Source of the DNA: Variovorax beijingensis
GTDB taxonomy: Bacteria > Pseudomonadota > Gammaproteobacteria > Burkholderiales > Burkholderiaceae_C
NCBI RefSeq assembly: GCF_007828835.1
Contig: NZ_VIVL01000009.1
Span: 186,001 to 250,000, forward strand
DNA length: 64,000 nt
Reading direction: 5' to 3'
The notes below the pieces were generated by a model. That model did not search any database and had not been told where the DNA came from. It saw only the letters and a list, made by a program, of their open reading frames with translations. Of this stretch, positions 36,219-45,197 are shown in pieces. Position numbers and translations under genes: made by a program. Positions within the stretch are counted from its first letter, which is position 1, and each line of letters opens with the position of its first letter.

Positions 36219-37040
36219 TCAGGCGCCGTTCCCGTGCCCCAGGATGGCGCTTGCGGCGCGGGCCTCCTGGCGCACCGCGGCAGCGATCGGGCCGTCGATG
36301 GCGGGGTCGAAGCCGCCTGTCGCCCCCAAGGCCGTCAGCACGGCGCACACGCGGCCCGCATAGTCGTAGACCGGCGCCGCCACGGCGCTGATGCCGCGCA
36401 GGTAGGTGTCTCTCACGCTCGCGCAGCGCGCCTTCTGCACGTCGCGCCGCAGCTGGCCGATGGGGTCCTTCGCGTCCAGCGTGGCCCGCATGTCTTCCGG
36501 TGACTCCGCCAGTTCCTGCTCGGCCAGCGCCAGCACCCGCGACTCGTCGAGCAGGCCCAGGAACGCGCGGCCGGTGGCCGACCAGAGCATCGACATCACC
36601 GAGCCCGCGCGCACGTTCACCGTGACCGGCAGGCCCGGTTCCTCGAAGCGTACGATGGTCGGCCCCTTGTTGCCCATGACCGCGACGAAGCAGGTCACTT
36701 CGAGCGATTCGCGCAGCCGGACCAGGCTGGGCTCGGCCGCGCGGATCGGGTCGGCCTGGCGCATGGCGGCCAGGCCGATCTGGATGGCTTCCGTGCCCAG
36801 GTAGTAGTGCTGCGAGACGGCGTCCTGCAGCACCAGCCCTTCCTCCATCAGGCTGGCAAGGTAGCGGTGCACCTTGGCCGGGCTTTCGCCGACGTGGGCC
36901 GACAGGGCGGTGAGGCTGCTGCGGCCGCCCAGGTGGGCCAGCCCCTTGAGCACCGCCATGCCGGTTTCGGCCGATTGCACGCGCTGGCGGCGTTCGCGGG
37001 TCGCGGGGGAGAGCGCGGGGAGTTCCGGGGCTTGGGTCAT
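36219..37040 (-). CDS. IclR family transcriptional regulator
   Basis: A 273-residue regulator with an N-terminal winged helix (about residues 20-85, SLTALSAHVGESPAKVHRYLASLMEEGLV) and a C-terminal IclR effector domain. Effectors in this family are often aromatic or small carboxylic acids. It is divergent from a Bug-type binding protein and a self-sufficient P450, and the region between carries repeated TTACGCAAT boxes, so it most likely regulates that operon. Confidence 0.93.
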   Translation of the reverse strand: MTQAPELPALSPATRERRQRVQSAETGMAVLKGLAHLGGRSSLTALSAHVGESPAKVHRYLASLMEEGLVLQDAVSQHYYLGTEAIQIGLAAMRQADPIRAAEPSLVRLRESLEVTCFVAVMGNKGPTIVRFEEPGLPVTVNVRAGSVMSMLWSATGRAFLGLLDESRVLALAEQELAESPEDMRATLDAKDPIGQLRRDVQKARCASVRDTYLRGISAVAAPVYDYAGRVCAVLTALGATGGFDPAIDGPIAAAVRQEARAASAILGHGNGA

Positions 37041-37114
37041 GTGGGCTTCATGTTAGGTGCTGGAACCGGGCGCCGAGCGGCCGCCCGGGTTCAGGGTTGT
37101 CCCTTGAACCATGA

Positions 37115-37148
37115 TTACGCAATGCGTATGATACTTACGCAATACGAA
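37115..37148. promoter_or_regulatory. Putative IclR operator: repeated TTACGCAATRCG boxes
   Basis: TTACGCAATGCG (37115-37126) and TTACGCAATACG (37135-37146) are direct repeats with starts 20 bases apart, so they lie on nearly the same face of the helix. The first box contains the palindrome ACGCAATGCGT. They are 19 bases before the start codon of the Bug-type gene, a position suited to repression. Confidence 0.65.
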
Positions 37149-37166
37149 ATCATGTCGGAGACATCC

Positions 37167-38135
37167 ATGAAAAACCGCCTTGCTCGGTGCCTTGCCGTTC
37201 TTTCCCTTGCTGCCGCGGCAAGCGCCAGCGCCCAGACCTTTCCCGCCAAGCCGATCCGCTGGCTCGTTCCGTACGCGGCGGGCGGCGGCTCCGACTTCCT
37301 GGCGCGCACGGTCGCGCAGACGCTCTCCGCCCAGGTGGGGCAGCCGGTGCTGGTGGACAACAAGCCCGGCGGCAATACCGCGCTGGCCGCGGCCGAGACG
37401 GCGCGCGCGCCGGCCGACGGCTACACGGTGCTGTCGGCCGACAACGGCACGCTGGTGTTCAACCCCGCGCTCTACAAGGCGCTGTCTTACAGCCCGACCA
37501 AGGACCTGGCACCCGTCACGCTGATGGGCAAGTTTCCGATGATCCTGGTGGTCGGCGCCAATTCCGGCATTGCCACGGCCAAGGATTTCATCGCCAGGGC
37601 CAAGGCCAAGCCTGGCGACCTGAGCTACGCCTCGGCCGGCGCGGGCAGCCCGCATCACCTGGCGATGGAACTGCTCAAGGTGGAGGCCGGCCTCTTCATG
37701 GTCCACGTGCCGTACCGCGGCGCGGCGCCTGCGCTGGCCGATGTGGTGGGCGGGCAGCTGCCGGCCATGATGGTCGACCTGGCGGCCGGCGCGGGCTTCA
37801 TCAAGGGCGGCAAGGTCCGCGCTCTGGCGGTGGCCAACCCGACGCGGCTGCCGCAGCTGCCCGACGTGCCCACTTTCGCCGAGCTCGGCTACAGGAACGT
37901 CGAGGCCGCCGCGCTGGTCGGCGTGGTGGTGCCCTCGGCCACGCCGCCGGAGGTGGTGAACACGCTCAACCGCCAGCTGGTGGCCGCGATCAACGAACCC
38001 TCGGTGCGCACGCGCATGACCGACTTCGGCGTGGAGCCCGTGGGCAGCACGCCCGCGCAGTACGCCGCGCTGCTCAAGAGCGAGACCGTGCGCTGGCACA
38101 AGCTCATCCGGGACCTGAAGATCACCCTCGACTGA
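37167..38135 (+). CDS. Bug-type tripartite tricarboxylate transporter substrate-binding protein
   Basis: A 322-residue periplasmic binding protein with a signal peptide (ending SASAQT, about residue 23). The family signatures are FPAKPIRWLVPYAAGGGSD and VLVDNKPGGNT, then DLSYASAGAGSPHHLAMELLK. Bug proteins bind carboxylates through main-chain contacts. No TctA/TctB partner is adjacent. GGAG lies 6 bases before the ATG. The P450 gene starts 10 bases after the stop, so the bound compound may be the P450 substrate; that is inference. Confidence 0.93.
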   Translation: MKNRLARCLAVLSLAAAASASAQTFPAKPIRWLVPYAAGGGSDFLARTVAQTLSAQVGQPVLVDNKPGGNTALAAAETARAPADGYTVLSADNGTLVFNPALYKALSYSPTKDLAPVTLMGKFPMILVVGANSGIATAKDFIARAKAKPGDLSYASAGAGSPHHLAMELLKVEAGLFMVHVPYRGAAPALADVVGGQLPAMMVDLAAGAGFIKGGKVRALAVANPTRLPQLPDVPTFAELGYRNVEAAALVGVVVPSATPPEVVNTLNRQLVAAINEPSVRTRMTDFGVEPVGSTPAQYAALLKSETVRWHKLIRDLKITLD

Positions 38136-38145
38136 GCCCGCCGCC

Positions 38146-40497
38146 ATGTCCGCCGACACCGCCTTGCCTCCACGCACCTCCGGCTGTCCCGTCGCGCACG
38201 GGCCGCTGTCTTCCGAGCGCACGCCCACCGGCTGTCCCGTCAGCGCGCGCGCGGCCGAGTTCGACCCCTTCGAGGACGGCTACCAGCAGGACCCGCCCGA
38301 ATACGTGCGCTGGGCGCGCGAGAAGGAGCCGATCTTCTTCAGCCCCAGGCTCGGCTACTGGGTGATCACGCGCTACGACGACATCAAGGCGGTGTTCCGC
38401 GACAACATCACTTTCAGCCCCTCGAACGCGCTGGAGAAGATCACGCCCACGAGCGACGAGGCCAATGCCGTGCTCGCCTCCTACGGCTTTGCTTTGAACC
38501 GCACGCTGGTGAACGAGGACGAGCCCGCCCACATGCCGCGCCGCCGCGTGCTGATGGACCCGTTCACGCCCGAGGCGCTCAGGCACCACGAGCCGATGGT
38601 GCGCGAGCTGGCGCGCAGCTATGTCGACCGCTTCATCGACGACGGCCGCGCCGATCTCGTCGACCAGATGCTGTGGGAAATTCCGCTGACCGTGGCGCTG
38701 CACTTCCTTGGCGTGCCCGAGGAAGACATGGACACGCTGCGCAAGTATTCGATTGCGCACACCGTCAACACCTGGGGCCGGCCGAAGCCCGAAGAGCAGG
38801 TGGCCGTGGCGCATGCGGTGGGCAACTTCTGGCAGTACGCCGGCAAGGTGCTCGAGAAGATGCGCCAGGACCCCGACGCGCCCGGCTGGATGCAGTACGG
38901 CATCCGCAAGCAGAAGCTGCACCCCGAGGTGGTGACCGATTCGTACCTGCACTCGATGATGATGGCCGGCATCGTGGCCGCGCACGAGACCACCGCCAAC
39001 GCCACCGCCAACGCGGTCAAGCTGCTGCTGCAACATCCGCAGGTGTGGCGGGAACTCTGCGAAGACCCGGGTCTCATTCCCAACGCGGTGGAAGAGTGCC
39101 TGCGCCACAACGGCTCGGTGGCCGCCTGGCGGCGCCTCGTCACCAGGGACACGCAGGTGGGCGGCGTCGATTTGCCGGCCGGCTCGCGGCTCCTGATCGT
39201 CACCTCGTCGGCCAACCATGACGAGGCGCATTTCGCGGATGCCGACCTGTTCGACATTCGCCGCGACAACGCCAGCGACCACCTGACCTTCGGCTATGGC
39301 TCGCACCAGTGCATGGGCAAGAACCTCGCGCGCATGGAGATGCAGATCTTCCTCGAGGAGTTCACGCGGCGGCTGCCGCACATGCGCCTTGCCGAGCAGC
39401 GCTTCAGCTACGTGCCGAACACCTCGTTCCGCGGGCCCGAGCACCTGTGGGTCGAATGGGACCCTGCGGCCAATCCGGAGCGCACGAACCCCGCGCTGCG
39501 CGAGGTGCAGGTGCCGGTGCGCATCGGCGAGCCCTCGCGGCACGCGATCGCGCGGCCGGTGGTGGTGGAGCGCGTGACGCCGGTGGCCGAGGGTATCGTG
39601 AAGCTGCGGCTCGTGTCCCCCGATGGCAAGCCACTGCCGCGCTGGACCGCGGGTTCGCACATCGACGTGGAATGCGGCTCGCCCGAGCTGTCGCGCCAGT
39701 ATTCGCTGTGCGGCGATCCCGACGAAGCCGGCGTGCTGGAGATCGCGGTGCTGCACGAGCCCGGGGGGCGCGGCGGCTCGGCCTGGGTGCACACGCAGGT
39801 GCAGGCCGGCGACCGGCTGCGCATCCGCGGGCCGCGCAACCACTTCCGGCTTGACGAGTCGCTCCGGAAGGCGATCTTCATTGCGGGCGGCATCGGCATC
39901 ACGCCCGTGAGCGCCATGGCGCGCCGCGCGAAGGCGCTGGGCATGGACTACGAACTGCACTACAGCGGCCGCAGCCGCAGGCGCATGGCCTTTCTGGACG
40001 AGCTCGCGGCGCTGCACGGCGAGCGGCTGCATGTCCATGCGAGCGACGAAGGACGGCGCTGCGATCTGCGCGCGCTGCTCGTCGAGCCGGTGGCCGGTGC
40101 GCAGGTCTATGCCTGCGGCCCGCTGCGCATGCTCGAGGCGCTCGAAGACTGCTGCGCCGCCTGGCCCGAGGGTGCCTTGCGCGTGGAGCATTTCGAGTCG
40201 ACGCTCGCCACGCTCGATCCGTCGAAGGAGCATGCGTTCGAAGTCGAGCTGAAGGATTCCGGCCTGGTGGTCACCGTGCCGCCCGACCAGACCCTGCTGT
40301 CGGCGTTGCGCGCCGCCAACGTCGATGTGCAGAGCGATTGCGAAGAGGGCCTGTGCGGCTCGTGCGAGGTGCGGGTGCTGTCCGGCAAGGTCGATCACCG
40401 CGACGTGGTGCTGACCCGCCCGGAACGCGAGGCCCACAACAAGATGATGGCCTGCTGCTCGCGCGCCTGCGAAGGCCGGCTGGTGCTCGAACTCTAG
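38146..40497 (+). CDS. Self-sufficient class VII cytochrome P450 (P450-reductase-ferredoxin fusion)
   Basis: A 783-residue three-part fusion. The P450 domain spans about 1-430, with the oxygen-activation helix carrying HETT (280-283), an ExxR in EECLR, and the heme-binding FGYGSHQCMGK with Cys389. A phthalate-dioxygenase-reductase-like domain with FMN motif RQYSL and a NAD(H) site (GGIGITPVSA) spans about 450-695. A [2Fe-2S] ferredoxin at the C-terminus has ligands Cys732, Cys737, Cys740 and Cys770. The length and order match the CYP116B group, which hydroxylates or dealkylates small molecules without separate redox partners. It is co-transcribed with a Bug protein behind an IclR regulator. 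Confidence 0.93.
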   Translation: MSADTALPPRTSGCPVAHGPLSSERTPTGCPVSARAAEFDPFEDGYQQDPPEYVRWAREKEPIFFSPRLGYWVITRYDDIKAVFRDNITFSPSNALEKITPTSDEANAVLASYGFALNRTLVNEDEPAHMPRRRVLMDPFTPEALRHHEPMVRELARSYVDRFIDDGRADLVDQMLWEIPLTVALHFLGVPEEDMDTLRKYSIAHTVNTWGRPKPEEQVAVAHAVGNFWQYAGKVLEKMRQDPDAPGWMQYGIRKQKLHPEVVTDSYLHSMMMAGIVAAHETTANATANAVKLLLQHPQVWRELCEDPGLIPNAVEECLRHNGSVAAWRRLVTRDTQVGGVDLPAGSRLLIVTSSANHDEAHFADADLFDIRRDNASDHLTFGYGSHQCMGKNLARMEMQIFLEEFTRRLPHMRLAEQRFSYVPNTSFRGPEHLWVEWDPAANPERTNPALREVQVPVRIGEPSRHAIARPVVVERVTPVAEGIVKLRLVSPDGKPLPRWTAGSHIDVECGSPELSRQYSLCGDPDEAGVLEIAVLHEPGGRGGSAWVHTQVQAGDRLRIRGPRNHFRLDESLRKAIFIAGGIGITPVSAMARRAKALGMDYELHYSGRSRRRMAFLDELAALHGERLHVHASDEGRRCDLRALLVEPVAGAQVYACGPLRMLEALEDCCAAWPEGALRVEHFESTLATLDPSKEHAFEVELKDSGLVVTVPPDQTLLSALRAANVDVQSDCEEGLCGSCEVRVLSGKVDHRDVVLTRPEREAHNKMMACCSRACEGRLVLEL

Positions 40498-40512
40498 GGT
40501 TGGTCAGCGCGC

Positions 40513-41181
40513 CTAGGCGTGCCCGCCGGCCATGTGCGCCGTCTCGGCGCGCGAGCCGAGTGCCAGCTTTCTGTAGATGCCCTTGATGCGGCATTCCACC
40601 GCCAGCCGGGGCATCGCCAGCGCTTCGGCGACGTCGCGGTGGCCGAGCCCCTGCACCACGAGTTCAAGCGTCTTGCGCTCCTGCGGCGTCAGCGCCGCCT
40701 CAGGCATCGACCCCGGATCGGCCGCGTGCCCCGCATGCCAGGCAAGCACGCGCCGCGCAATGGCCGGATCGATGGTGGCGCCGCCCTGCTCGATGCTGCG
40801 CAGGCCGATGCTCAGTTCGAGGTCGTCGCGCTCCTTCAGGAGATAGGCCACCGCGCCGGCGCGAAGCGCGGAAAAAATGGCTTCTTCGCTGCGGGAGGCG
40901 GAAATGGCCACGGCCGGCACCTGCGGATGGTGAGCCTGCAGCCACTCGACGAGCTCGACCGTTTCGTCGCCGGGCAGGCCGATGTCCACCAGCACCACGC
41001 CGAAGCTCGGCTTTTCCAGCAGATGCATGGCCATCTCGGCATCGTCGGCCCAGATGATCTGCGGCTCGTCGCATCCGAGCGTAGGCAGGATGTAGCGCAG
41101 ACGTTCTTGCATCGCCGTGTCGTCTTCGACCACGAGCACCGAGCTCAGCGAGACGGTTTCGACGGCTTCCGAGGAGAACAT
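40513..41181 (-). CDS. LuxR/NarL-type response regulator
   Basis: A 222-residue regulator with a receiver domain (acidic pair in LVVEDDTAM, phospho-acceptor Asp in VVLVDIGLPG, Lys in AYLLKERDD) and a C-terminal LuxR helix-turn-helix (LTPQERKTLELVVQGLGHRDVAEALAM, written here in two overlapping helices). No kinase is beside it. It is divergent from a trimeric autotransporter adhesin gene, 275 bases away, which makes the adhesin a candidate target. Confidence 0.92.
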   Translation of the reverse strand: MFSSEAVETVSLSSVLVVEDDTAMQERLRYILPTLGCDEPQIIWADDAEMAMHLLEKPSFGVVLVDIGLPGDETVELVEWLQAHHPQVPAVAISASRSEEAIFSALRAGAVAYLLKERDDLELSIGLRSIEQGGATIDPAIARRVLAWHAGHAADPGSMPEAALTPQERKTLELVVQGLGHRDVAEALAMPRLAVECRIKGIYRKLALGSRAETAHMAGGHA

Positions 41182-41456
41182 TTGGGCGGCATTCCGGGGC
41201 TGTGGCCGAAAAACTGGGACGTTTCGACTTATTTTCCATGAATGTTGCCTTAGTTCACATTTGTGGCGCCTCGTTTGTCCATGCGGTGGTCAGGGCTTTG
41301 CGACAGCGAGTGCTGAGGCCGACGCCGCCGGTGCGCGGTTCGAAGGCAAGGCTGCGGTCGAGGCTTCTTCATCTACCAGTTCTCCGGGATGGTCTTGCCG
41401 AAAACAAAAAGACACACTTTCCACGTTTTGTTCTAACTGTTCACGGGGAAAAGTCT

Positions 41457-43463
41457 ATGGCCAACCAGACGACGGCAAAACAGCAGCAGTTCGCACGCAG
41501 GCTCGGACGGCTGCTGCCGATGACCCTGCTTCTTGCGGGAAGCGCACACGCTGCCGGTTATGCAGCCGGCGATGCGGGCAACCCAGGCCCTATTCGGCCA
41601 GGCTGGTCATCGAGCAGCGGCGGCAGCGCGGCCGTGGCCACCGCAGACGGCGCCACCGCAATCGGTGCGGGTGGAGATGGCAGCAACGGAACTGCCGGCG
41701 GCATCGGCGGAACCGGCGGCGCGGGAGCCAGCGCAACCGCCAATGGCTCGACGGCCATTGGAGGCGGTGGAACCGCTGGGCAGGGCTTTGCAGGAGGCAC
41801 CGGCGGAGCTGGCGGCAGCGGCGCCCGGGCTTCGGCAAGCGGGGCTATCGCGCTGGGGGCGGGAGGCGCGGGCCCGGAAGGCTGCTGCGGCTACCCCGGC
41901 CATGCAGGTGGCAGCGGCGCGCAGGCCACGGGCAACGCGGCGGTCGCCATCGGAAGCGCCTCGGGCACCCAGCAGGGCGCCGTGGCGTCCGGCAGCGGCA
42001 GCACGGCGATCGGTGGCGCCAACGATGGCGTCTCGGGCGCGGCGGCGCTTGCAACGGGCAGCGTGGCCATCGGCTCTGGCAGCCAGGTCGCAGGCGGCGC
42101 GACCGGAAGCGTGGCCATCGGCGCGAACTCCTCTGCCACGGCGCCCAACACGGTCTCTTTCGGATCGACCGGCCAGACGCGCGGCCTGGTCAACGTCAGC
42201 GCCGGATCAGTGACCGCCACGAGCACCGATGTCGTCAACGGCAGCCAGCTGTACACCGTGCAGCAAGCCGCCAATGCGGCTTCCAACGCAGCGGACACCG
42301 CGCAGGCCACCGCCAGTGCCGCAACGGGCACGGCGGTTCTTGCCCAGACTGCGGCGGCGGCGGCCCAGGGCACGGCGAGCACCGCGCTTGCCAATGCGGC
42401 CACGGCACAGGCCACGGCCAATGGCGTCCAGAGTACGGCGAACACTGCCCTTGCCAATGCAGCCACTGCGCAAACCACGGCCAACGGCGCCCAAACCGCG
42501 GCAGCGGCTGCCCAGGGCACGGCCAACACCGCCTTGGGCGTGGCGAACAATTCGGTCCAGTACGGTCCGGGTGGCACGACTGTCAGCCTGAATGCCAACG
42601 GCGGCGCGGGAACCACGCTTGGCAACGTCCGGGCCGGCACGGCCGCGACGGATGCCGCTAACGTCGGTCAGGTCCAGCAGGCGGAGCAGGGTGCCGTCGC
42701 GGCCTCCAACAGCTTCACGGTGCAGCAGGTGACGGCCTTGCAGAGCGTGATGAACCAGGCCCTTGCCAACGGCCTGTGCAGCTTCAGCGGGGGCAGCGTG
42801 ACCTGCGGCACGGGCAGCAAGGCCACCGGTGCGGGTGCCACGGCGCTGGGCGCCAATGCCACGGCCAATGGCGACAGCACCACCGCGGTGGGCAGCGGCG
42901 CCGAGGCCCGCCATGCCGGCTCGGTGGCCATCGGCGCCGGCGCCAGGGCCCTGGCCGATCCCACCACCGCCGTGGGCAACAACGCGGTGGCCACCGGCAA
43001 CAACGGGGTGGCGCTGGGTGCCAACACGCTGGCCGCGGGCAGCAATGCGGTCGCGCTGGGCCAGGGCTCGGTGGCGGATCGCGACAACACCGTGTCGGTG
43101 GGTAACGCGGCCACCGGACAGCTGCGCGGCATTGCGAACGTCGCGCCTGGGTTGCTGGGCACCGATGCGGTCAACGTGAACCAACTGCAGCAGGCGGTGA
43201 GCAACGCGACCAGCCAGGCGAACGCCTTTGCCGCAAAGGGCGTGGCATCGGCATTGGCCATGCCGTCGATGCCGACCCTGCCGGCGGGCAAGAAATGGAT
43301 GGGGGCGGCCGTGGGCGGCTACGCCGGCGCATCAGCCATCGGCTTTGCTTTCGGCTATCAGGTCAGCGACAACCTGAACCTGGGGCTGGGGGTCTCCACC
43401 GCCACCAGCAGCGGCAGCAGCAACCGCATTGCCGCCCGCGTGCAGGCCGGCTATTCCTGGTGA
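41457..43463 (+). CDS. Trimeric autotransporter adhesin (YadA-like)
   Basis: A 668-residue surface adhesin. A signal peptide (MTLLLAGSAHAAG, about 22-34) follows a basic N-terminus. Glycine-rich head repeats come next, with the YadA head pattern (ATAIGAGG, STAIGGA, SVAIGSGS). Then comes a neck (NVSAGSVTATSTDVVNGSQLY), an Ala-rich coiled-coil stalk (about 268-365), a second head and neck (AVNVNQLQQAVS), and the C-terminal membrane anchor (KKWMGAAVGGYAGASAIGFA to GYSW). Trimers are secreted through their own anchor and bind surfaces or hosts. It begins 275 bases from the divergent response regulator. Confidence 0.93.
   Translation: MANQTTAKQQQFARRLGRLLPMTLLLAGSAHAAGYAAGDAGNPGPIRPGWSSSSGGSAAVATADGATAIGAGGDGSNGTAGGIGGTGGAGASATANGSTAIGGGGTAGQGFAGGTGGAGGSGARASASGAIALGAGGAGPEGCCGYPGHAGGSGAQATGNAAVAIGSASGTQQGAVASGSGSTAIGGANDGVSGAAALATGSVAIGSGSQVAGGATGSVAIGANSSATAPNTVSFGSTGQTRGLVNVSAGSVTATSTDVVNGSQLYTVQQAANAASNAADTAQATASAATGTAVLAQTAAAAAQGTASTALANAATAQATANGVQSTANTALANAATAQTTANGAQTAAAAAQGTANTALGVANNSVQYGPGGTTVSLNANGGAGTTLGNVRAGTAATDAANVGQVQQAEQGAVAASNSFTVQQVTALQSVMNQALANGLCSFSGGSVTCGTGSKATGAGATALGANATANGDSTTAVGSGAEARHAGSVAIGAGARALADPTTAVGNNAVATGNNGVALGANTLAAGSNAVALGQGSVADRDNTVSVGNAATGQLRGIANVAPGLLGTDAVNVNQLQQAVSNATSQANAFAAKGVASALAMPSMPTLPAGKKWMGAAVGGYAGASAIGFAFGYQVSDNLNLGLGVSTATSSGSSNRIAARVQAGYSW
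42259..42549 (+). repeat. Ala-rich coiled-coil stalk repeats inside the adhesin gene
   Basis: This stretch of the adhesin gene encodes near-heptad repeats rich in Ala, Thr and Gln, such as ANAATAQATANG and ANAATAQTTANG. It forms the trimeric stalk between the two head regions. Similar DNA repeats could allow length change by recombination. Confidence 0.75.
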
Positions 43464-43506
43464 GGTGCGCTGCGAAGACCAGGCGCGCCTGTGTTGCCGC
43501 TGCCGA

Positions 43507-44316
43507 TCAGCCCATCAGGTTGCGCAGCGCTGCCTCGACCGCCGCCGCTGTGGCCAGCGGCTTTTCCATGGGAAACAGGTGCGTGCCGTCGAGCATGGCG
43601 ATGCGTCCCCTGGTGACCTTCTGGGTCATCGCCATGCCCACCTGCTTCATCTCCGCGGACTGGCGCCCGCCGATGAAGGCCGCCTTGCACTTGAGCGGAT
43701 GGCGGCGCAGCAGCGCGCCCAGGTTGTGGGGCAGGGTGTTGTAGATGGCCGTTTCCACGTCGCGGTCGAAACTCAGTTCGCGCATGTCTTCGCTCGCGAA
43801 GGTGCCGTGGTCGATGTAGTCGTGCAGCACCTGCTCGTCCCACCTGGCAAAGGCCTTCTTGCTGCGGAAGTGCTCGAACACCGCTTCGCGGTGCGCCCAG
43901 CTGTTCCTGCGCTTGCGGCTGATGGCGCCGGGCGAAATGCTCTTCATGAGCGGTGTGCGCTTGACGACATTGAGCGTGTTCGCGCGCCAGCCGCTGAGAA
44001 CCGGCGAGTCGAGCAGCACCACGCCGCAAGCGAGCGCCGGATGCAGCGCCGCGCACATCAGGCTCAGGATTCCGCCCAGCGAATGGCCGACCAGGAACAC
44101 CGGGCCGCCGGCGCGGTCGGCGCGCTGCTGTGCGAAGTCGGCCAGCTGCTGCACCAGGTGCGGCCAGTTGTCGGTGACGGGGTACTTCGGGTCGTGCCCG
44201 AATTTCTCGATGGCATCGACCTCGAAGCCGCGGCTGCGCAGGCTGTCGAGGACGACGCGGTAGGTGCTCGCAGGAAAGCTGTTGCCGTGCGAGAACACGA
44301 CGGGAGGCATCGGCAT
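43507..44316 (-). CDS. Alpha/beta hydrolase
   Basis: A 269-residue single-domain alpha/beta hydrolase. The oxyanion-side motif is PVVFSHGNSFPAST, the nucleophile elbow GHSLGG (Ser), and the catalytic His is probably in DGTHLFPMEKP. It resembles lipases or esterases of the haloalkane-dehalogenase-like group, but the substrate is not readable. It starts 14 bases after the Anbu gene, so the two are likely co-transcribed. Confidence 0.88.
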   Translation of the reverse strand: MPMPPVVFSHGNSFPASTYRVVLDSLRSRGFEVDAIEKFGHDPKYPVTDNWPHLVQQLADFAQQRADRAGGPVFLVGHSLGGILSLMCAALHPALACGVVLLDSPVLSGWRANTLNVVKRTPLMKSISPGAISRKRRNSWAHREAVFEHFRSKKAFARWDEQVLHDYIDHGTFASEDMRELSFDRDVETAIYNTLPHNLGALLRRHPLKCKAAFIGGRQSAEMKQVGMAMTQKVTRGRIAMLDGTHLFPMEKPLATAAAVEAALRNLMG

Positions 44317-44330
44317 GGCCGCGGTCGGCT

Positions 44331-45170
44331 TCAGATCAGTTTTTCGTCGGGCGTCGAGATCTTGCGCAGCGGGCTGTGCCGCGTGGCCGGCATCTTCAGC
44401 GGATGCTCGGTGGCGGAGTCGTCCCACACCGGATCCTCGATGCTGTCGAACACCTCGCGCAGCTTCTGGCCCCAGCTGTTGTGCATCATGCGGTAGTAGG
44501 GGTTGTCGGCGTCGATGCAGATCACGCGGTCGGTCTCGAGCTTGTTGGCCTCGTACACCACCAAGTCGAGCGGCAGGCCCACCGACAGGTTCGACTTCAT
44601 GGTCGAGTCCATCGACACCAGGGCGCACTTGGCGGCTTCGTCGAGCGGGGTCTCGGGCGTGAGCACGCGGTCGAGCACCGGCTTGCCGTACTTGGATTCG
44701 CCCACCTGGAAGTAGGGCGTCTCGGTGGTGGCCTCGATGAAGTTGCCGGCCGCATAGACCAGGAACAGGCGCATGCCTTCGCCCTTGACCTGGCCGCCGA
44801 AGATGAAGGACACGTTGAAGTCCAGCCCCGCATGCTTGAGCGCCTCGGCGTCGCGGTCATACACGTGGCGCACCGCCGAGCCGAGCACGCGCGCGGCGTC
44901 GAACATGCTCTTGGCGTTCCAGATGGTGATGGGGTCGCCCTGCGAGCCGTCTTCGCGCGTTTCGCGCAGCTCCTCGATCTGCAGGATTTCGCGCACCGAC
45001 TGCGAGATGCTCAGGTTGCCCGAGGACAGCAGCACCATGACGCGGTCGCCCGGCTGCTCGTAGACGATCATCTTGCGGAAGGTGCTGATGTGATCCACGC
45101 CCGCATTGGTGCGCGAGTCGGAAAGAAACACCAGGCCGGCGTTGAGTTTGATGCCTACGCAATAAGTCAT
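44331..45170 (-). CDS. Proteasome-type peptidase, Anbu family
   Basis: A 279-residue N-terminal-nucleophile hydrolase related to 20S proteasome beta subunits. It begins MTYCVGIKLNAGLVFLSD, so removal of Met exposes the catalytic Thr1; Asp17 (in LSDSR) and Lys32 (in FRKM) match the expected catalytic positions. Anbu proteins form open spiral or ring assemblies. Usual partners (a transglutaminase-like protein, an alpha-E protein and a circularly permuted ATP-grasp) are absent here; instead it lies between mutS and an alpha/beta hydrolase. GAGATG lies before the ATG. Confidence 0.9.
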   Translation of the reverse strand: MTYCVGIKLNAGLVFLSDSRTNAGVDHISTFRKMIVYEQPGDRVMVLLSSGNLSISQSVREILQIEELRETREDGSQGDPITIWNAKSMFDAARVLGSAVRHVYDRDAEALKHAGLDFNVSFIFGGQVKGEGMRLFLVYAAGNFIEATTETPYFQVGESKYGKPVLDRVLTPETPLDEAAKCALVSMDSTMKSNLSVGLPLDLVVYEANKLETDRVICIDADNPYYRMMHNSWGQKLREVFDSIEDPVWDDSATEHPLKMPATRHSPLRKISTPDEKLI

Positions 45171-45197
45171 TTTTTCATCTCGCACGAAGGATGCCCG

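Noticed and set aside
41182..41456. Upstream in-frame start of the adhesin at 41202.
   Set aside because: It would put 85 residues with no signal sequence before the true signal peptide; GGGGAA precedes the ATG at 41457.
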